Source of the DNA: Zygnema cylindricum
Taxonomy: Eukaryota; Streptophyta; Zygnematophyceae; Zygnematales; Zygnemataceae
Assembly: GCA_037447655.1 (NCBI GenBank)
Contig: JBBHKE010003126.1
Span: 1-64,000 of the forward strand
Length of the DNA: 64,000 nt
Reading direction: 5' to 3'
Shown: positions 1 through 11,499 of the stretch, in pieces
Numbering within the stretch: position 1 is the stretch's first letter
Layout: every line of letters begins with the position of its first letter
Made by a program: the position numbers and the translations under genes
Notes under the pieces: generated by a model
The model's database searches: none
Seen by the model: the letters and a program-made list of their open reading frames with translations, nothing else
Told to the model about the DNA's origin: nothing

Positions 1-1012
1 TCAATTTTCTGGTGCTCCATTCCCTCATCTCTCAGGTATTCCTCAAACTGGTTAGAGGTATATCCCCCCCCATTATCACTCCTTATCCTCTTAATGGAGT
101 TTCATGCAACTTCCCACTCCAGGCTTTATATTCTTTGAAGTAAATTGATGCTTCAGACTTTGTTTTTAGAAAGTAGACTCTAGAGTATCTAGTCCAGTCA
201 TCAGTTATTGTCATCATGAACCTCTTTCCTCTAACGGAAGGTACACTTGCAGGTTCCCAAATATCTGTGTGGACCAAATCTAATACTTTCTCACCTCTAT
301 ATGTGGTGGCTTTGGGAAAGGGAAGTTTGTGAGCCTTACCTTGAGCATAGCAACTACAATCATCCATCATTTCATTATCCCCAAACTGAATGCCTTCTAC
401 TACCCCAAGCTTTTTCATTTCCCTCAACCTATCACAATGCACATGCCCCTACTGCTTATCCAAAATCATCAACTAAGGAAGACCAATATAGTAAGCATTA
501 TTCTTTTCCTTACTCAGGTTCAGCCTAAACATTCCTTAGCTACCCTTGTCTGCCGTGAAGTAAACTTCATCCCCATACTTCGATGTAAAAACTCCCTTTC
601 TAGTGAAGGTATCAAACTCTTTGTCATCTAACACAGACGTAGAAACAAGATTTTTACTCAGTTGAGGAATGTAGAGTACATCTGAGAATGTAAGTATAGA
701 AGACTTACCCTCCACTAAGACTTTCAGACCTTTTAATCCCAATAGATCTGTGGTAACCACTCTTCCATCCCCATACTCTATCTTTACTATAGGGATCTTT
801 CTTAGCTTAGTGAAGAGTTCTTTATCACGACACATATGCATGGATTCACCTGAGTCAATGATCCATCCTTCCTGTGGAGCTTTCTGAATTGCTCCAAGGG
901 CACACTTGTGTCTCCGAGGGATCTCCTTCTCCTCCAAACTCTCGTCAAGAAAAAGCTCCCCATCCTCTTCAGAAGACTCATCCTCGGTTTCCTCTTTCAC
1001 TTTTGTAACCAC
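1..1012 (-). pseudogene. Protease and N-terminal integrase of element A (partial, broken)
   Basis: The aspartic protease motif is WIIDSG (about residues 50-55 of the segment starting at 1012), with the usual third residue followed by E instead of A. The pre-integrase finger region and integrase core follow in the segment from 442 leftwards, with VHTDIW giving the first catalytic Asp and SDNGG at the left edge the second. The finger motif reads CSCYAQG where its relatives have CSGCAQG. Stops and frame changes lie between 536 and 442. Confidence 0.85.
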
Positions 1013-1072
1013 AAGTGTCTTTTTCTTCCCTCCGGAAGAACCCCCTCCACGGTTTTCTTAGAGCCTCAGCTA

Positions 1073-1974
1073 TGACAGCTTGACACAATCTGCGATGAAG
1101 TGTCCCGGCTTTTTGCAAAAATGACAAAGACCCTTTGGGGGCCTCGGTCCTCTAGAATTATCTCTTTCCCCTTTGTATGGTTTCTTCGGGTCCTTCCCCC
1201 ATCGGTCCCCTCCTGCTGCTAGAGTTTGAATGCTCTTTCCTCCTCTCCTAATCTCCATTGTGTTTGTTTGCACAAGTATCATCCTAACCACTGTGTTCCA
1301 TTTCCACGAACGATCAGGCATTTCCTGTACTCGGTACACTATGTTCTCGTACTCATATGGTAACTTCATGATAAGGGTGTTAACTTTCATTTTCATTTTA
1401 TTTGTCCACCCGACACTTTCCATCTCGATATACAAACAAAAAAGATCATTACAGTTATCTAACATCTTTCCTCATTTGTAAGTGTAATTCACTAGCTTTT
1501 GCTCAGTTAACTAGAGCTCCTGAATAGTTCCAGCTCTATAAATCTCCACCAAACTCACCCACAACTCCTCAACCTTGTAAATGTGAAGATGAAGGGTGGC
1601 CAAAGCTTGAGTGAGGTGCCTCAAAATGAAGTTCTTGGCAGCCATGTTTATATCCTCCCACATTTGAGTATTGTTCTCCGCGGTCTTCACGGTCGCCGGT
1701 CCCGGTACTGTGGCAATAGGAGTAAGGGATTTCTCCTTCCCTTTCCCTTTTTGGACACATTGCTGTCCCCATCATCAGCCTCCTCCCCTGAGGCAGCCGT
1801 TGCTGTAGGAAACCTTACTCCTCCAAATCCTGGTGGAGTTCCCGAAAGTGGACGTTTCACTTGTCCACTGACGATACCCCAGTATCGTTTTTCGCACAAA
1901 GGTCCCATCTTCATAGCTTCCCAATAGATGAACCCAGATCCATTGAAGGTGGGAACCCTAGAGGTTGAGCCCAT
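1073..1974 (-). pseudogene. Gag of element A (broken)
   Basis: Gag coats the retroelement RNA in virus-like particles. The start ATG at 1974 overlaps the primer-binding site, and the protein begins MGSTSRVPTF, matching the start in C and D. The frame breaks near 1690-1470 and resumes at 1465. It ends in a CCHC zinc knuckle, CHFCKKPGHFIADC, just before a TAG at 1070-1072. The pol region continues in the same frame after that stop, so this is a decayed single-frame gag-pol. Confidence 0.85.
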
Positions 1975-1978
1975 AACC
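1963..1978 (-). other. Primer-binding site of element A (half-tRNA type)
   Basis: Directly after the LTR the element reads GGTTATGGGCTCAACC. This matches the reverse complement of the initiator-Met tRNA anticodon stem-loop, as in Drosophila copia, rather than the tRNA 3' end. The gag ATG (1974) lies inside it. Confidence 0.75.
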
Positions 1979-2980
1979 TACAATTCTGTGTCCTCCATTG
2001 GACTACAGAATACAAGAAACCTTTAGATAATTACTAAATAACCCACTTTCAATGGAAACCACTGCTACCCTAGCATACAAGCAGACAATATATAACTGCA
2101 CCCTTGTGCAGACTGGACTTTCGTGAGTCTCTAGGAAAAAGAATCTTTGAAAACGCCCAACAAAGCAATAAGTTACGAGGTAGTAAAAATGTCAATTTGT
2201 ACAAACTCTCAAAGAGAGAGGTGACTGCCTACCAAAATTTTCTAAGTCCTGATTCCCTCAAATAACTCTTATCTACTGAAGTACGAACCAATCAGAATAC
2301 TGTACCGTACCAAAAATTACTACTGCCGGTGTATCTTTTGTACGGCCTATTTACGACAAGGCTATTAAGCGGATGCGTGTCCACTTTTCACTCGTCCGTA
2401 CGTTCCTCGGAATTCCCGCGACGAAATGTTATCTCTCCACGTGGCGCCAGGTCGTGCCACGTCACTAAACACCAAAGTGACCATCCCGGGATCCCGGTGA
2501 TGATGTGCGCCGTCGGATATGAACCAAAATGCAATCTTAGCCGTCATAAATACTTCCGTGGTATCCGTTTCAAAATAGTATCGTACTTTGCACTTTTACG
2601 AAACTGTATCTATGCATGCCGTATACAGTTGCGGTTAAATGAATTCGTTTACTCCTAAATATACATGTAAATATATATATCATACCCTATAGCATTTAGC
2701 ATAGGTCCTAGTCTAATATGATAAAGCTAACCGCTATCGGCCAACTTGACGAACGGCAGGTACCGGGATCAAATCCCGGGTCCATCAAATATATTTTTAG
2801 TAACCTACTAAAAATAACTAAGGCAGCCATGGATCAACCACCCTCTCTATCCTTCTGTGACTACAACAAATATGGGGGCTAGAAAGAGGAGGTGGAGGCA
2901 GGCTGTCTGTTCTTTTCTTTTCCTTTTATACTAATATATTTAAACCTAGAAAATACTCATGAAATCTATTAATTTCAACA
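1979..2980 (-). repeat. 5' LTR of element A (about 1002 bp)
   Basis: The LTR runs from TGTTGAAATT at 2980 down to ...GAATTGTA at 1979, next to the primer-binding site. It shares its first 50 bases, an antisense tRNA-like stretch (2705-2785) and its general layout with the LTRs of B, C, D, F, G and the solitary LTR at 62611. It ends in TA rather than CA. Bases 2981-2985 (CGTGG) would be the target duplication, but the partner lies outside the window. Confidence 0.85.
2705..2785 (+). other. Antisense tRNA-like module inside LTR A
   Basis: On the strand opposite to the element, this stretch has a perfect 5-bp stem with a 7-base loop (CCGGG-ATCAAAT-CCCGG), resembling a tRNA T-arm, preceded by an A-box-like stretch. 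Related sequences sit at about 200-300 bp from the LTR start in all the related LTRs: 6340-6425, 12968-13050, 15215-15295, 21870-21953, 22830-22905, 26590-26670 and 62810-62885. No full cloverleaf folds in this copy. Confidence 0.5.
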
Positions 2981-3034
2981 CGTGGTGGATTATTATTTTA
3001 CTTTTTACGTGTACCAATGGTACGCGACCAGTAT

Positions 3035-3067
3035 GAAGAAACTCTCCTCGCCGAGGAGAGTCTCTTC
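3035..3067. repeat. Near-perfect 16-bp inverted repeat (hairpin)
   Basis: The two arms of 16 bases are separated by one base and differ at one position. The outer CAGT/ACTG bases also pair, which extends the structure. It lies 55 bases outside the end of LTR A. Confidence 0.8.
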
Positions 3068-3463
3068 AAACTGGGCGATGTGCGCGATTGCTTCGCGAAT
3101 CTAAAAAAGTGAAAAATCTATCTTCGATACTTATGCCTATAATTTTGGAGCCGTCCCGTAGACATGTTTCGTCATGTTTCGTTTGACAACAAAAAAAATG
3201 GTACGAATCTGTACAAAATCGTACAGCATCGAGTAACCAACCCCATTTTTCCTCTAATGGAAGTTCACCCTTAATCGCAAACGTTGTATAGATATTGCAT
3301 TCAAATTTTACGCTTTAAAAATCTCTCACAATTTTAAAATTTTCAACCACTAAACACAAGCCTACATGATGCCAAAAGGGAAAAAGCACGTAGACGATAG
3401 GTACATTACATTTATCGATTTTTTATCGTTATAGCACCGATATCGATAACTATCGGCGATAAT

Positions 3464-3571
3464 TGTACAATTTATTTGGTACAGATATACAAATAGCTAT
3501 CCGTACTAATCACTAATTGTACAGTTTATTTGGTATAGATATACAAACAGCTATGCGTACTAATCACATGT
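3464..3571. repeat. Two-copy tandem repeat of about 54 bp
   Basis: The phrase beginning aattgtaca and ending ccgtactaatcac occurs twice in direct succession with a few substitutions. Confidence 0.8.
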
Positions 3572-3954
3572 TATGCAGAGTACGAATCAGATTGTCATAC
3601 GTGGCTTGCCGCGCTATATACAATTTGTAATACAATACAATACATTATAGAGTACTTTTATAACAAACTATATTCGTTTCTACTTATCTCCGATAAGGAA
3701 TTTGTTGGTCTTACAGTGATATATCGGGATGCTTCAGCGTTCGATAACCGATAACTTTAGGTATCATTTTTATCGCTATGAGTTTCTTGTCGATACACAA
3801 CACTAATAATTACTATTCACTTAGTACCAACCATAATAATTTAGTAGGTATTTAAAATGTGTACCGGACGAAATGTGCCAGACCATTCATTAACTAAAAA
3901 TATAAAAATAAAACTACTAAAAAAATGTAAAACAATGGTATCGACACGCAAAAG

Positions 3955-4776
3955 TGATAGCATGTTCCCACAGGAGCATTTCTAACTTTTTTGCCCATTT
4001 CGATGATTTTCCAAGAACTCATCGGTAAACGGGTCTTGATCACACCAAAATTTTGGCACGTAATCCGATTGAAGGCGTCTTGTGACACGTCACATGCTTC
4101 AACGTCATCGAACATAGTCGGAACATAGGAACATAGGAATGAATGTTCGAAGGACGATGAAAGTGGTTCGAAGTCCTGCACATTTTTCGCTCGAAAAATA
4201 ACGAAATAACCGTTCAGATGTTGTTTTTGTTACGCCAGTTTTTTGGGTTACCATTGGCCTATTTCAAAGAAATACACTACTTTAACCCGACTTCATAGCC
4301 TATTCCCACCGGAGCATTTGATTTTCCGAAAACTCATCGGAAAACGTACACGTTTCGACATCATCAAACATAGGCGCGAAAACAAATATGCAGTATTGAA
4401 TGTTCGAGAGACGATGACAGTGGTTCAAAGTCCTGCAGTTGTTTCGTACGAGTACAATGAAATAGCCGTTTGGGTGTTGTTTTGGCTACGTCGGCTTTTT
4501 CGCGAAATACGCGACTTTAACCCAACTTCAATATCAGGCAATATTTTGAGGAAGCTTGTTTGTACGGTTTTCATAGAAAGCCGTACATTATTCCAACATC
4601 TTTCGGTTGCGGAAGTGAACTTTTTTCCGGTGGGAATAGGCTATTAATGAAAGGATCGTCGTTCGACAAATAGAAAGTTAGTTTCGCACATACAAAGGAT
4701 TTTAAAAGTTTCATATAATTATCATAATTCAGAAAATCATCCGAATGGGAAATGCTCTGGTGGGAATAGGCTATGT
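3955..4776. mobile_element. Pair of related MITE-like elements with inverted ends
   Basis: ATAGCCTATTCCCACCGG at about 4294 recurs inverted at about 4625-4643 and again, with one change, at about 4757-4775. The 250 bases after 3955 are a diverged copy of the 250 bases after 4295 (shared phrases around a CATCGG and a GTTCGA..GACGATGA block). This suggests two tandem copies of a short non-coding DNA transposon. I could not define target duplications. Confidence 0.55.
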
Positions 4777-5602
4777 GTTTGATCAGCGCCACGAAGTGAG
4801 CAGCGTCGACGAACACGTCCACATATTTTTAACATGGCGATAAAAGCCGAAGGAATGCGAACACGTCCTCACATGTTGAAATGTACGGCATGGCAACGCG
4901 AGATAGGGCGCACTCAAATAAATCAAAGTTGATTCATGGTGATGAAAGTCAGGGATATCCCGCAAACATGTTATGACTTGTTCAAACGTACGGTTTGGAA
5001 AGGAGAAAGTGAGCCACTTTGACAAGGTGGTGTGAGTGGCGTTGACACAAGAACGCCCCACTCATAATTGATTCATGGTGGTGAAGGCCAAGTGTGAAGT
5101 TCTATTAGCAAAAAAAGTAGGGTTGTTTCCTAAAGTTGGGAAAACATTTTTATTGCATGACTCATTGGATTTTCTAAAGGTTATGTGCGCGGGCCTTGAC
5201 CGTCAGATGTTATGCTTTAAAATTTTGATACGCCATCAATTGAACCCTCCAGTTTGTGACAATTGGCCTCATTAATGACACTTCTTACAGACTGAAAGTC
5301 TAAAATTGTGGTACGTGGAAAAAAGCAAGATCCACAATTAACGCGCGACCATTTGACCACACGTCGTGTAGGCCATGCGCCGTGCAAGGGTGGACGCGAG
5401 TCCACCAAAAGCCGCGAAAAATCTTTGACAGAAGATATTATTTGACTCTCCTCTTGCCATGCATTGACATTTGTGTACAATTCTACAAATCTTAAGTTTC
5501 GGCCGGTTCTAACAAATCTTAAGTTTCGTCCAGCCGTACAGGATTTTATTTCAAATTTTGCGCTTTAAGAATCTTTAACGTGTACAATAGTACGTTATAG
5601 TA

Positions 5603-6129
5603 TGAAACTTTGAGACCTCCATTGGCCCTCAGAGTAGGCAGATCCAAAGTAGTTAATCTAGATAGTGCCGACTCCTAACTTGATATAAACCCAAATGACT
5701 GATCCTTTGACAGTCAGAACCCCAATACAGATTCACCACTGTGAAATAACACTTTATGTGTGCTCAGTTCCACCACAAAATGCAAAGTTAGAATATGAGA
5801 TTTGGACACATTCACCCACTTTGACTTTCCCTTATAAATTCTGCCCCCCTGGCAGACAAAAACTCTTACCGACTACACCCCTGTGTAGCGTGGACTCCTT
5901 TGAGTCCGCAGCAAAAAGAATCACTGAAAATGATCCACTGAGTGAGTTTTAATTAAATGGCAAAGTTTGCCTATTTATATAGATGCTCTCTTGGAGAGAT
6001 GCGACTACCTAGCAAAATTATTCTAAGTCCTAAAATCCTTCTCTAAGCTCCCTAAAATTGAGGTACAGTCGAATCGCAAGACTATACCCTACAAGAAAGT
6101 ATAGGCACCGTCATACTTTCTGAACGGTA
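5603..6129 (-). repeat. 3' LTR of C, first part (left of insertion B)
   Basis: It begins with TGAAACTTTGAGACCTCC, the inverted LTR end, and aligns with the uninterrupted relative at 20965-21468. On the minus strand a TATA-type box (TATATAAATAG) lies at about 5970-5984. It stops at the CGGTA duplication of element B. Confidence 0.85.
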
Positions 6130-7180
6130 TGTAGAAATTAATGGTCTTTTAAAGTATTTTCTAGGTCTAAATAGAAATATAGAAAGAAGCCGAGGCAGTC
6201 TACCTCTAACTTCTCTCTCCAACTCTCAAACTTGTCACAGTCACTGAGAAATTGGAGAGGAAGCTAGAGCCATGGCTACCTAGGCTATCTTGAGGTTTAC
6301 GGGAAATATATATTAGGGGTTTATTTAGTAAAAAAATATGTGCCGGCCATAGGTATTGAACTTCGCACCTGCCGGACGGCAAGTTGCAGGTAGACGGTAA
6401 CCTTAGCCGTTAAGTCTTGATGTAATGTTACGTACTATATGGTTTGATAATTAATTAAACATTAATACGTAGGATAATTCATTTTACTAAAATTGTTTAC
6501 GGGATACATTGAACCGATAGTATAAAAGTACAGATTACAGTATGGATAAGAAATCAATACCACGCATTGATTTCTCAAGCGAAATGAATACCGCGAATGT
6601 ATTTATTACGGCAACGATTAAATATGAATTTAATTGGACGGCCGGAATTAGCGTCGAGATTGTGGAAGAAGATTTTGGCGGTTTGTGGTCATCGCCACAT
6701 CGGATGACACGTGGCGAAATGACATTGGATCGTGGTATCTCCGGAGATTACGGCACCGAATCCGGATATGACATGTGTCGACATTTAGGCCATGTCATTC
6801 AGTGTCCGTACATAAAGTACACCGGCAGCTGTACTTTTGCGTACGGAACTGTAATCTGATTGTTTTCGTACATCAAAAGATAGAGTCTGTGAGAGAGATA
6901 AGACCTAGAAAAATTAGGAGATAGGACCCTCTCTCCCAGAGTGCTTCTGTACAAAAGGTCAACTTTGACCCTCCATAACTTACTGCTCAGGGGAGCAAAT
7001 TCAGAGATTCTTTTTGCTATCGACTCATAGGAGTCTTGCCTTCACACGGGTGCAGGTGGTCAGAATTTTTGTCTGCCAGGGTGGCAGTTGTTTCTAATGA
7101 AAAACAAAGGGGTCAGGATTATCCTAGAGGCTTCTTGGAAGCTGTCCACTTTGAGGACTTATGGAGGTCTCAGAGTTTCA
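6130..7180 (+). repeat. 5' LTR of element B
   Basis: It starts TGTAGAAATT and ends CAGAGTTTCA. A TATA-type motif lies at 6521-6528. An antisense tRNA-like stretch lies at 6340-6425. The short open frame at 6542-6859 is LTR sequence, not a gene. Confidence 0.95.
6521..6528 (+). promoter_or_regulatory. TATA-like box in LTR B
   Basis: TATAAAAG lies about 390 bases into the LTR and is kept in the 3' LTR at about 11906. It fits the U3/R promoter of an LTR element. No start site can be read from sequence alone. Confidence 0.45.
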
Positions 7181-7195
7181 GGTTATGGGCCCACC
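7181..7195 (+). other. Primer-binding site of element B
   Basis: GGTTATGGGCCCACC directly follows the LTR's TTTCA. It matches the initiator-Met tRNA anticodon arm (half-tRNA priming). The gag ATG is at 7185 inside the site. Confidence 0.8.
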
Positions 7196-8109
7196 CTCTA
7201 GGGTACCAATCTTTAATGGAACTGGTTTCATATACTAGGAAAGTATGATGATAGGAGCTCTATGCAAAAAAAGGTTTTGGGAGATAGTGAGTGGACGGTT
7301 GGGGCGTCAATCAAGTCTTAGAATTCCTCCAGGTTTGGAGAAAGCAGATTCACCAGGAAAGAGGATCCACCTTAACGGAGGAAACAAAAGAAAGAGAGGT
7401 GGTGGACAAAGGAAAAGAGAAGGAGGCGACCACACCAATAGCAACAGGTTCGGCATTCATGTCACCTATTCCGAGGAACGAGGAGAATGATACTGAAACC
7501 TGGGACTTCAACATTATGGCGACAAAGCACTTCATCCTACGCCATCTCACTCAAGGACTTGCATGTCCTCATTTGCAGGTAGAAAGGGCATCCGATCTTT
7601 GGATGGCTCTCATAGAGATGTATCGAAGTGGTACGATTCAGCAACAACAGTTGGCTAATCAGAAAGTTAAGGAGTATGTATACAAAGGGGGGAAGATGTT
7701 GGATTTTTGCAATGAGCTTGCTACACTCTTCATGGAGCTAGAGAGTGCGAGAAAAGATTTTAGTGAAAAAAAAAAAGTTAAGTGTTTACTGATGAAGTTA
7801 CCTGATGAGTTCGAGAACATACTCAAACGTGTGCAGGACTTGCCGGACTCAAGGTGGATATGGAACTCAGTGGTAGGGATGATTCTCGTTCGGGAGAATA
7901 CGATTGAGATCGGAAGGGGAGGAAAGAGTGGCCAAGCCTTGGCAACCTCGACCGATTGGAGGAACAAGGATTCCCAAAAACCGGTCGGAAACTATGGGGG
8001 GAGAGAGCAGTAAAATCAGACTGACGAGTTCGGACCAAGGGCTCCCAAAGGTTTATGTCATTTTTGTAAGAAACCTGGGCACTATATAGCAGAGTGCACT
8101 AAGCTAACC
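7185..8109 (+). pseudogene. Gag of element B (broken)
   Basis: The protein begins MGPPSRVPIF from the ATG within the primer-binding site. A TAG at 7236-7238 stands where D has Trp. The frame shifts once near 7370, continues to a TAA at 8011-8013, then reads on to a CCHC knuckle, CHFCKKPGHYIAEC (8056-8097). The conserved middle part (YKGGKMLDFCNEL.. to ..DEFENILKRVQ) matches copia Gag in D. Two stops and at least one frameshift make it non-functional. Confidence 0.9.
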
Positions 8110-8114
8110 GAGCT

Positions 8115-9547
8115 TTGGTTAAAGGAGGGGAAGACCGGTGGTACCTCGAGAGGAAGAAAAAGGCCATTGTGACACAGGTACATGAGGCGGAATCCGAGGA
8201 CGAGGACGATGCGCTCCTTTTAGATGAGGAGTTGGAGAGGAAAGACGAGGTCGAAATTCCACGAAGGCTGAAATGTGCTTACGGTGGATTGAAAGGTGAA
8301 GCAAGCTGGATTGTAGATTCAGGTGCCTCCATCCACATGTGTAAGGATAAGCACCTGTTCACTAAGATAAGAAATATTCCCACCGTAGAGATAGAGTACG
8401 GGGATGGGAGGATAGTCACCACTACTCTTAAAGGATCGGTAGATTTGAAAGTGTTAGTAGAAGGAAAGATATCCATAGTAACCTTCTCCGATGTATTGTT
8501 TATTCCGGAGCTGAACAAAAACCTCATCTCTACATCCGTATTAGATGATAAGGGTTTTTTTACTAGCAGTAGGGAAGGAGTCTTTACTGCTAGTTTTGAG
8601 GAGGATTTCTATTTCATTGCTGAGAAAGGTAGCCATGGGATGTTTAGGCTGGTTTTAAGTAATGAAAAGAAGAAACTTTATTATGCTGGTTTTCATGATA
8701 TTATGATGTGGCATAAGAGGCTTGGGCATGTGAATCTAGACAAGTTAAGAGAGATGAAAAAGATGGGAGTGGTGGAAGGGATTAAGTTCAGTGAGAATGA
8801 TAATATAAGTGATTGTAGTGGATGTGCTCAATGTAAAACACACAGAGTACCCTTTCCTAAAACAACCACCTATAAGGGAGAAAAAATTCTAGATCTAGTA
8901 CACACAGATATTTGGGGACCGGCTAAAGTGCCCTCAGCGGGGGGAAGAGATTTATGATGAATATCACTGATGATTATTCTCGGTATTCTCGAGTGTATTT
9001 TTTGAAAAACAAGTCCGAAGCTCAGGATTGTTTTAGACAATATAAAGCATGGAGCGAAAAACTCCATGAAACTCCAATCAAGAGAATAATGAGTGACAAT
9101 GGTGGAGAGTATACTTCTAACCAGTTTGAGGATTTTCTGAGGGAAGATGGGGTCCAACACCAAAAGACAGTTCCAGAAAACCCGGAACAGCATGGGGTAG
9201 CTAAAAGGTTAAATAGAACACGAAGTGATAGTGCTAGAAGTATGTTGTCAGATAAGAAGATAGGAAAACGTTTTTGGGCAGAAGCAATGAACTGTGCTAA
9301 TTACCTCAAAAATAGAGTTCTTACTTCAGCTATAAAAGATCAAACGCCATATGAAAGATGGACTAGCCAGAAACCAGACATATCTCACTTAAAGGTTTTT
9401 AGTAGTCAAGTATGCAGTCTAGATACAGATCGGTCTAATTGGAAGCTAGATCCTAATAGAAAACCGAGATACTTATTCGGATATGATGAGGATGTTAAAG
9501 GATATAGAGTTTATGATCTAAAAAGGGAAGATATAAACTTCCAGTAG
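8115..9547 (+). pseudogene. Protease and integrase of element B (broken)
   Basis: The protease active site is intact (WIVDSGASIHMC, about residues 63-74 from 8115). The pre-integrase HHCC finger follows (WHKRLGH ... CSGCAQC). The frame changes in a G run near 8938-8945. The integrase core then shows Asp in VHTDIW and SDNGGEY, but the position of the third catalytic residue reads VAKRLN where the family has Glu (VAER). So integrase is damaged by both a frameshift and an active-site change. The small frame at 9550-9738 is the degenerate linker toward RT. Confidence 0.9.
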
Positions 9548-9989
9548 TTATGGATGAAGGAAAGTCTGTGGATCCCTTCAAGTATACAAAGTCTTTAAAA
9601 ATCAGATTTGAGTCACAAAATTCCGATGACTTTGAGCTTCCTAAATATCCAGGTTTTAGAGAAGATGACATTCTTGCAGGTACAAATCAGACCAAAAAGG
9701 ACTCGGCTGCGGAAACTCTAGTGACAACTCTACCCTAAGTGGAAGACGTGGTGGAAATTTATTCGGAATCAAGGGATAGGGGAGAAGCCAAGTTTGTTCA
9801 AAGAATCCACGAGAACCATCTATTCCGGCCTCAGATTTTGAGGGAGGAAGGAGAAGTAGCAAAAGACTGCAAGAAAAACAGGTTAATAACAAGGTAACTA
9901 AACTATCTCATCAAGATGAACCTCAAACTTATGGAGAGGCGACGACTTGTCCAGAAAGAAATCGGTGGAAGACAGCCATTAATGAAGAG

Positions 9990-11499
9990 ATGGCCTCAAT
10001 TATCGCAGCCGATACTTGGGAGCTGGTTGATTGTCCACCTAACCGAAAACCAATCGGTTGTAAGTGGGTTTTCAAATTAAAACTGAACCCAGATAACACA
10101 ATCGAGCGCTACAAGGCCAGATTAGTGGGAAAGGGATTTACACAAAAGGAGGGAATTGACTACGAGGAAACCTTTGCGCCGGTATTCAAATTTCCCTCCA
10201 TCCGCATACTTCTCAGTTTAGCAGCAGCAAAAGACATGGAAGTTCACCGGATGGACATCAAGACATCCTTTTTGCCCGGAGAATTGGAAGAGGAGATCTT
10301 CATGCGACAACCCGAAGGTTTTGTGGAGGAAGGAGAGGAGAGTAAGGTATGCCGGCTGATTAAATCTTTTTATGGTTTGAAACAGGCGCCTCGACAGTGG
10401 AATAAGAAGCTTCATGAGTTTCTTACCAGTCTGGGATATATCCGGATCAGCTCAGATCACTCAATCTATGTTTTCAAGATGAGGAGGGCTTTATATTTAT
10501 TGCATTTTATGTTGATGATTTGCTTGTTTTAAGTAAATCAATGGAAAAAATAAATAAACTGAAAACCGATCTTAAGGGGAGATTTGAAATGAAGGATATG
10601 GGGGTAGCAAAATATATTTTGGGAATTCAAGTAGAGAGAGACCGAAAAAGAAGTTTATAAGATTGACTAAAAAGGAATTAATAGGGAACATGCTTGAAAA
10701 TTTTCAGATAGATAAAGCTAATAGTTGTACAACTCCAATGGAGTTGAAGAAGGGAAGTGAGGGGAGTGAGGAAGGAGTTATAGTCTTAGACGAAGAATTA
10801 TCTCCTGAAGAACAGAAGTTCATGCAGACCATTCTTTACAGGCAAGTAGTGGGAAGTCTAATTTATTTTATGAATTGTACCCGGCCGGATTTAGCTGCAA
10901 CTGTAGGAGTGCTGAGTAGAAGTCTAAATGCTCCCACTAAGAGGGATTGGGAGGCAGCTAAGAGAGTCTTTAGATACTTGATACGAACTAGGGATCTATG
11001 GTTGCATTTGGGTGGGGAGAATACTCACATCACTACTTGGAGTGATGTCAGTTATCGTGATGCTCCGATGAGGAGATGCACTTCTTGATATGTATTATAT
11101 CTGGGTGACGGGGCTTGCTGTTGGAGTAGCAAACAACAAAAAGTTATTGCTCAGTCCACCATGGAGGCTGAGTATATGGCCTTTTGCTCTGCTGTAAAAG
11201 AATTGATGTGGGTGAAGGCTTTGCTTGGTGAGCTTTGTCACCTTAAGAGTGGTGTGCAGAAAATTTTTGGTGATAATCAGACAGCAATCGCTATTTCTGC
11301 CAATCCTAAACATCATTTTAAAGCCAAACACATGGACATTAGACTCAGCATTGTTAGAGAGAAAGTAGAAAACAAAATAATCAGTTTAGAGTATCGACCA
11401 GATAGTGAGATGGTAGCAGATATGATGACCAAACCTGTGCCTTCCCCTAAGCTAATTCTCTGCAAGGAGAAGTGTGGTATGAAATTAAAGATTGACTAG
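9990..11499 (+). pseudogene. Reverse transcriptase and RNase H of element B (broken)
   Basis: The RT starts at about 9990 with the copia motif DTWELVD, then KARLVGKGFTQ and the FYGLKQAPRQW block. The catalytic YVDD block is still encoded near 10508 but in another frame. RNase H follows, with WSDVSYRDAPMRRCTS, a TGA at about 11087-11089 where relatives have Gly, then QSTMEAEYMA, GDNQTAI and the C-terminal MVADMMTKP motif ending at the stop at 11499. Several frameshifts separate these blocks. Confidence 0.9.

Larger units (their letters stand above)
1..2980 (-). mobile_element. Ty1/copia element A, 5' part (runs off the window's left edge)
   Basis: On the minus strand this stretch reads LTR, primer-binding site, Gag, CCHC knuckle, protease, then the start of integrase, which is the Ty1/copia gene order. 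The integrase continues past position 1, so RT, RNase H and the 3' LTR are outside the window. The LTR starts with TGTTGAAATT at 2980. Several in-frame stops break gag-pol, so this copy is dead. It is close in sequence to elements B, F and G in this window. Confidence 0.9.
2981..5602. other. Gene-free interval with short repeats and MITE-like sequence
   Basis: No convincing exon or conserved protein was found between element A and the LTR of C. The stretch is AT-rich. It contains a hairpin (3035-3067), a two-copy tandem repeat (3464-3571), a pair of MITE-like elements (3955-4776) and a short duplicated phrase around 5480-5530. Open frames at 3894-4181, 4243-4647 and 4783-5061 look like chance frames within repeats. 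Confidence 0.6.

Noticed and set aside
6542-6859. 105-codon frame in LTR B, partly repeated at 11925
   Set aside because: Lies wholly within the LTR, is broken in the other LTR copy, and has no recognisable domain.
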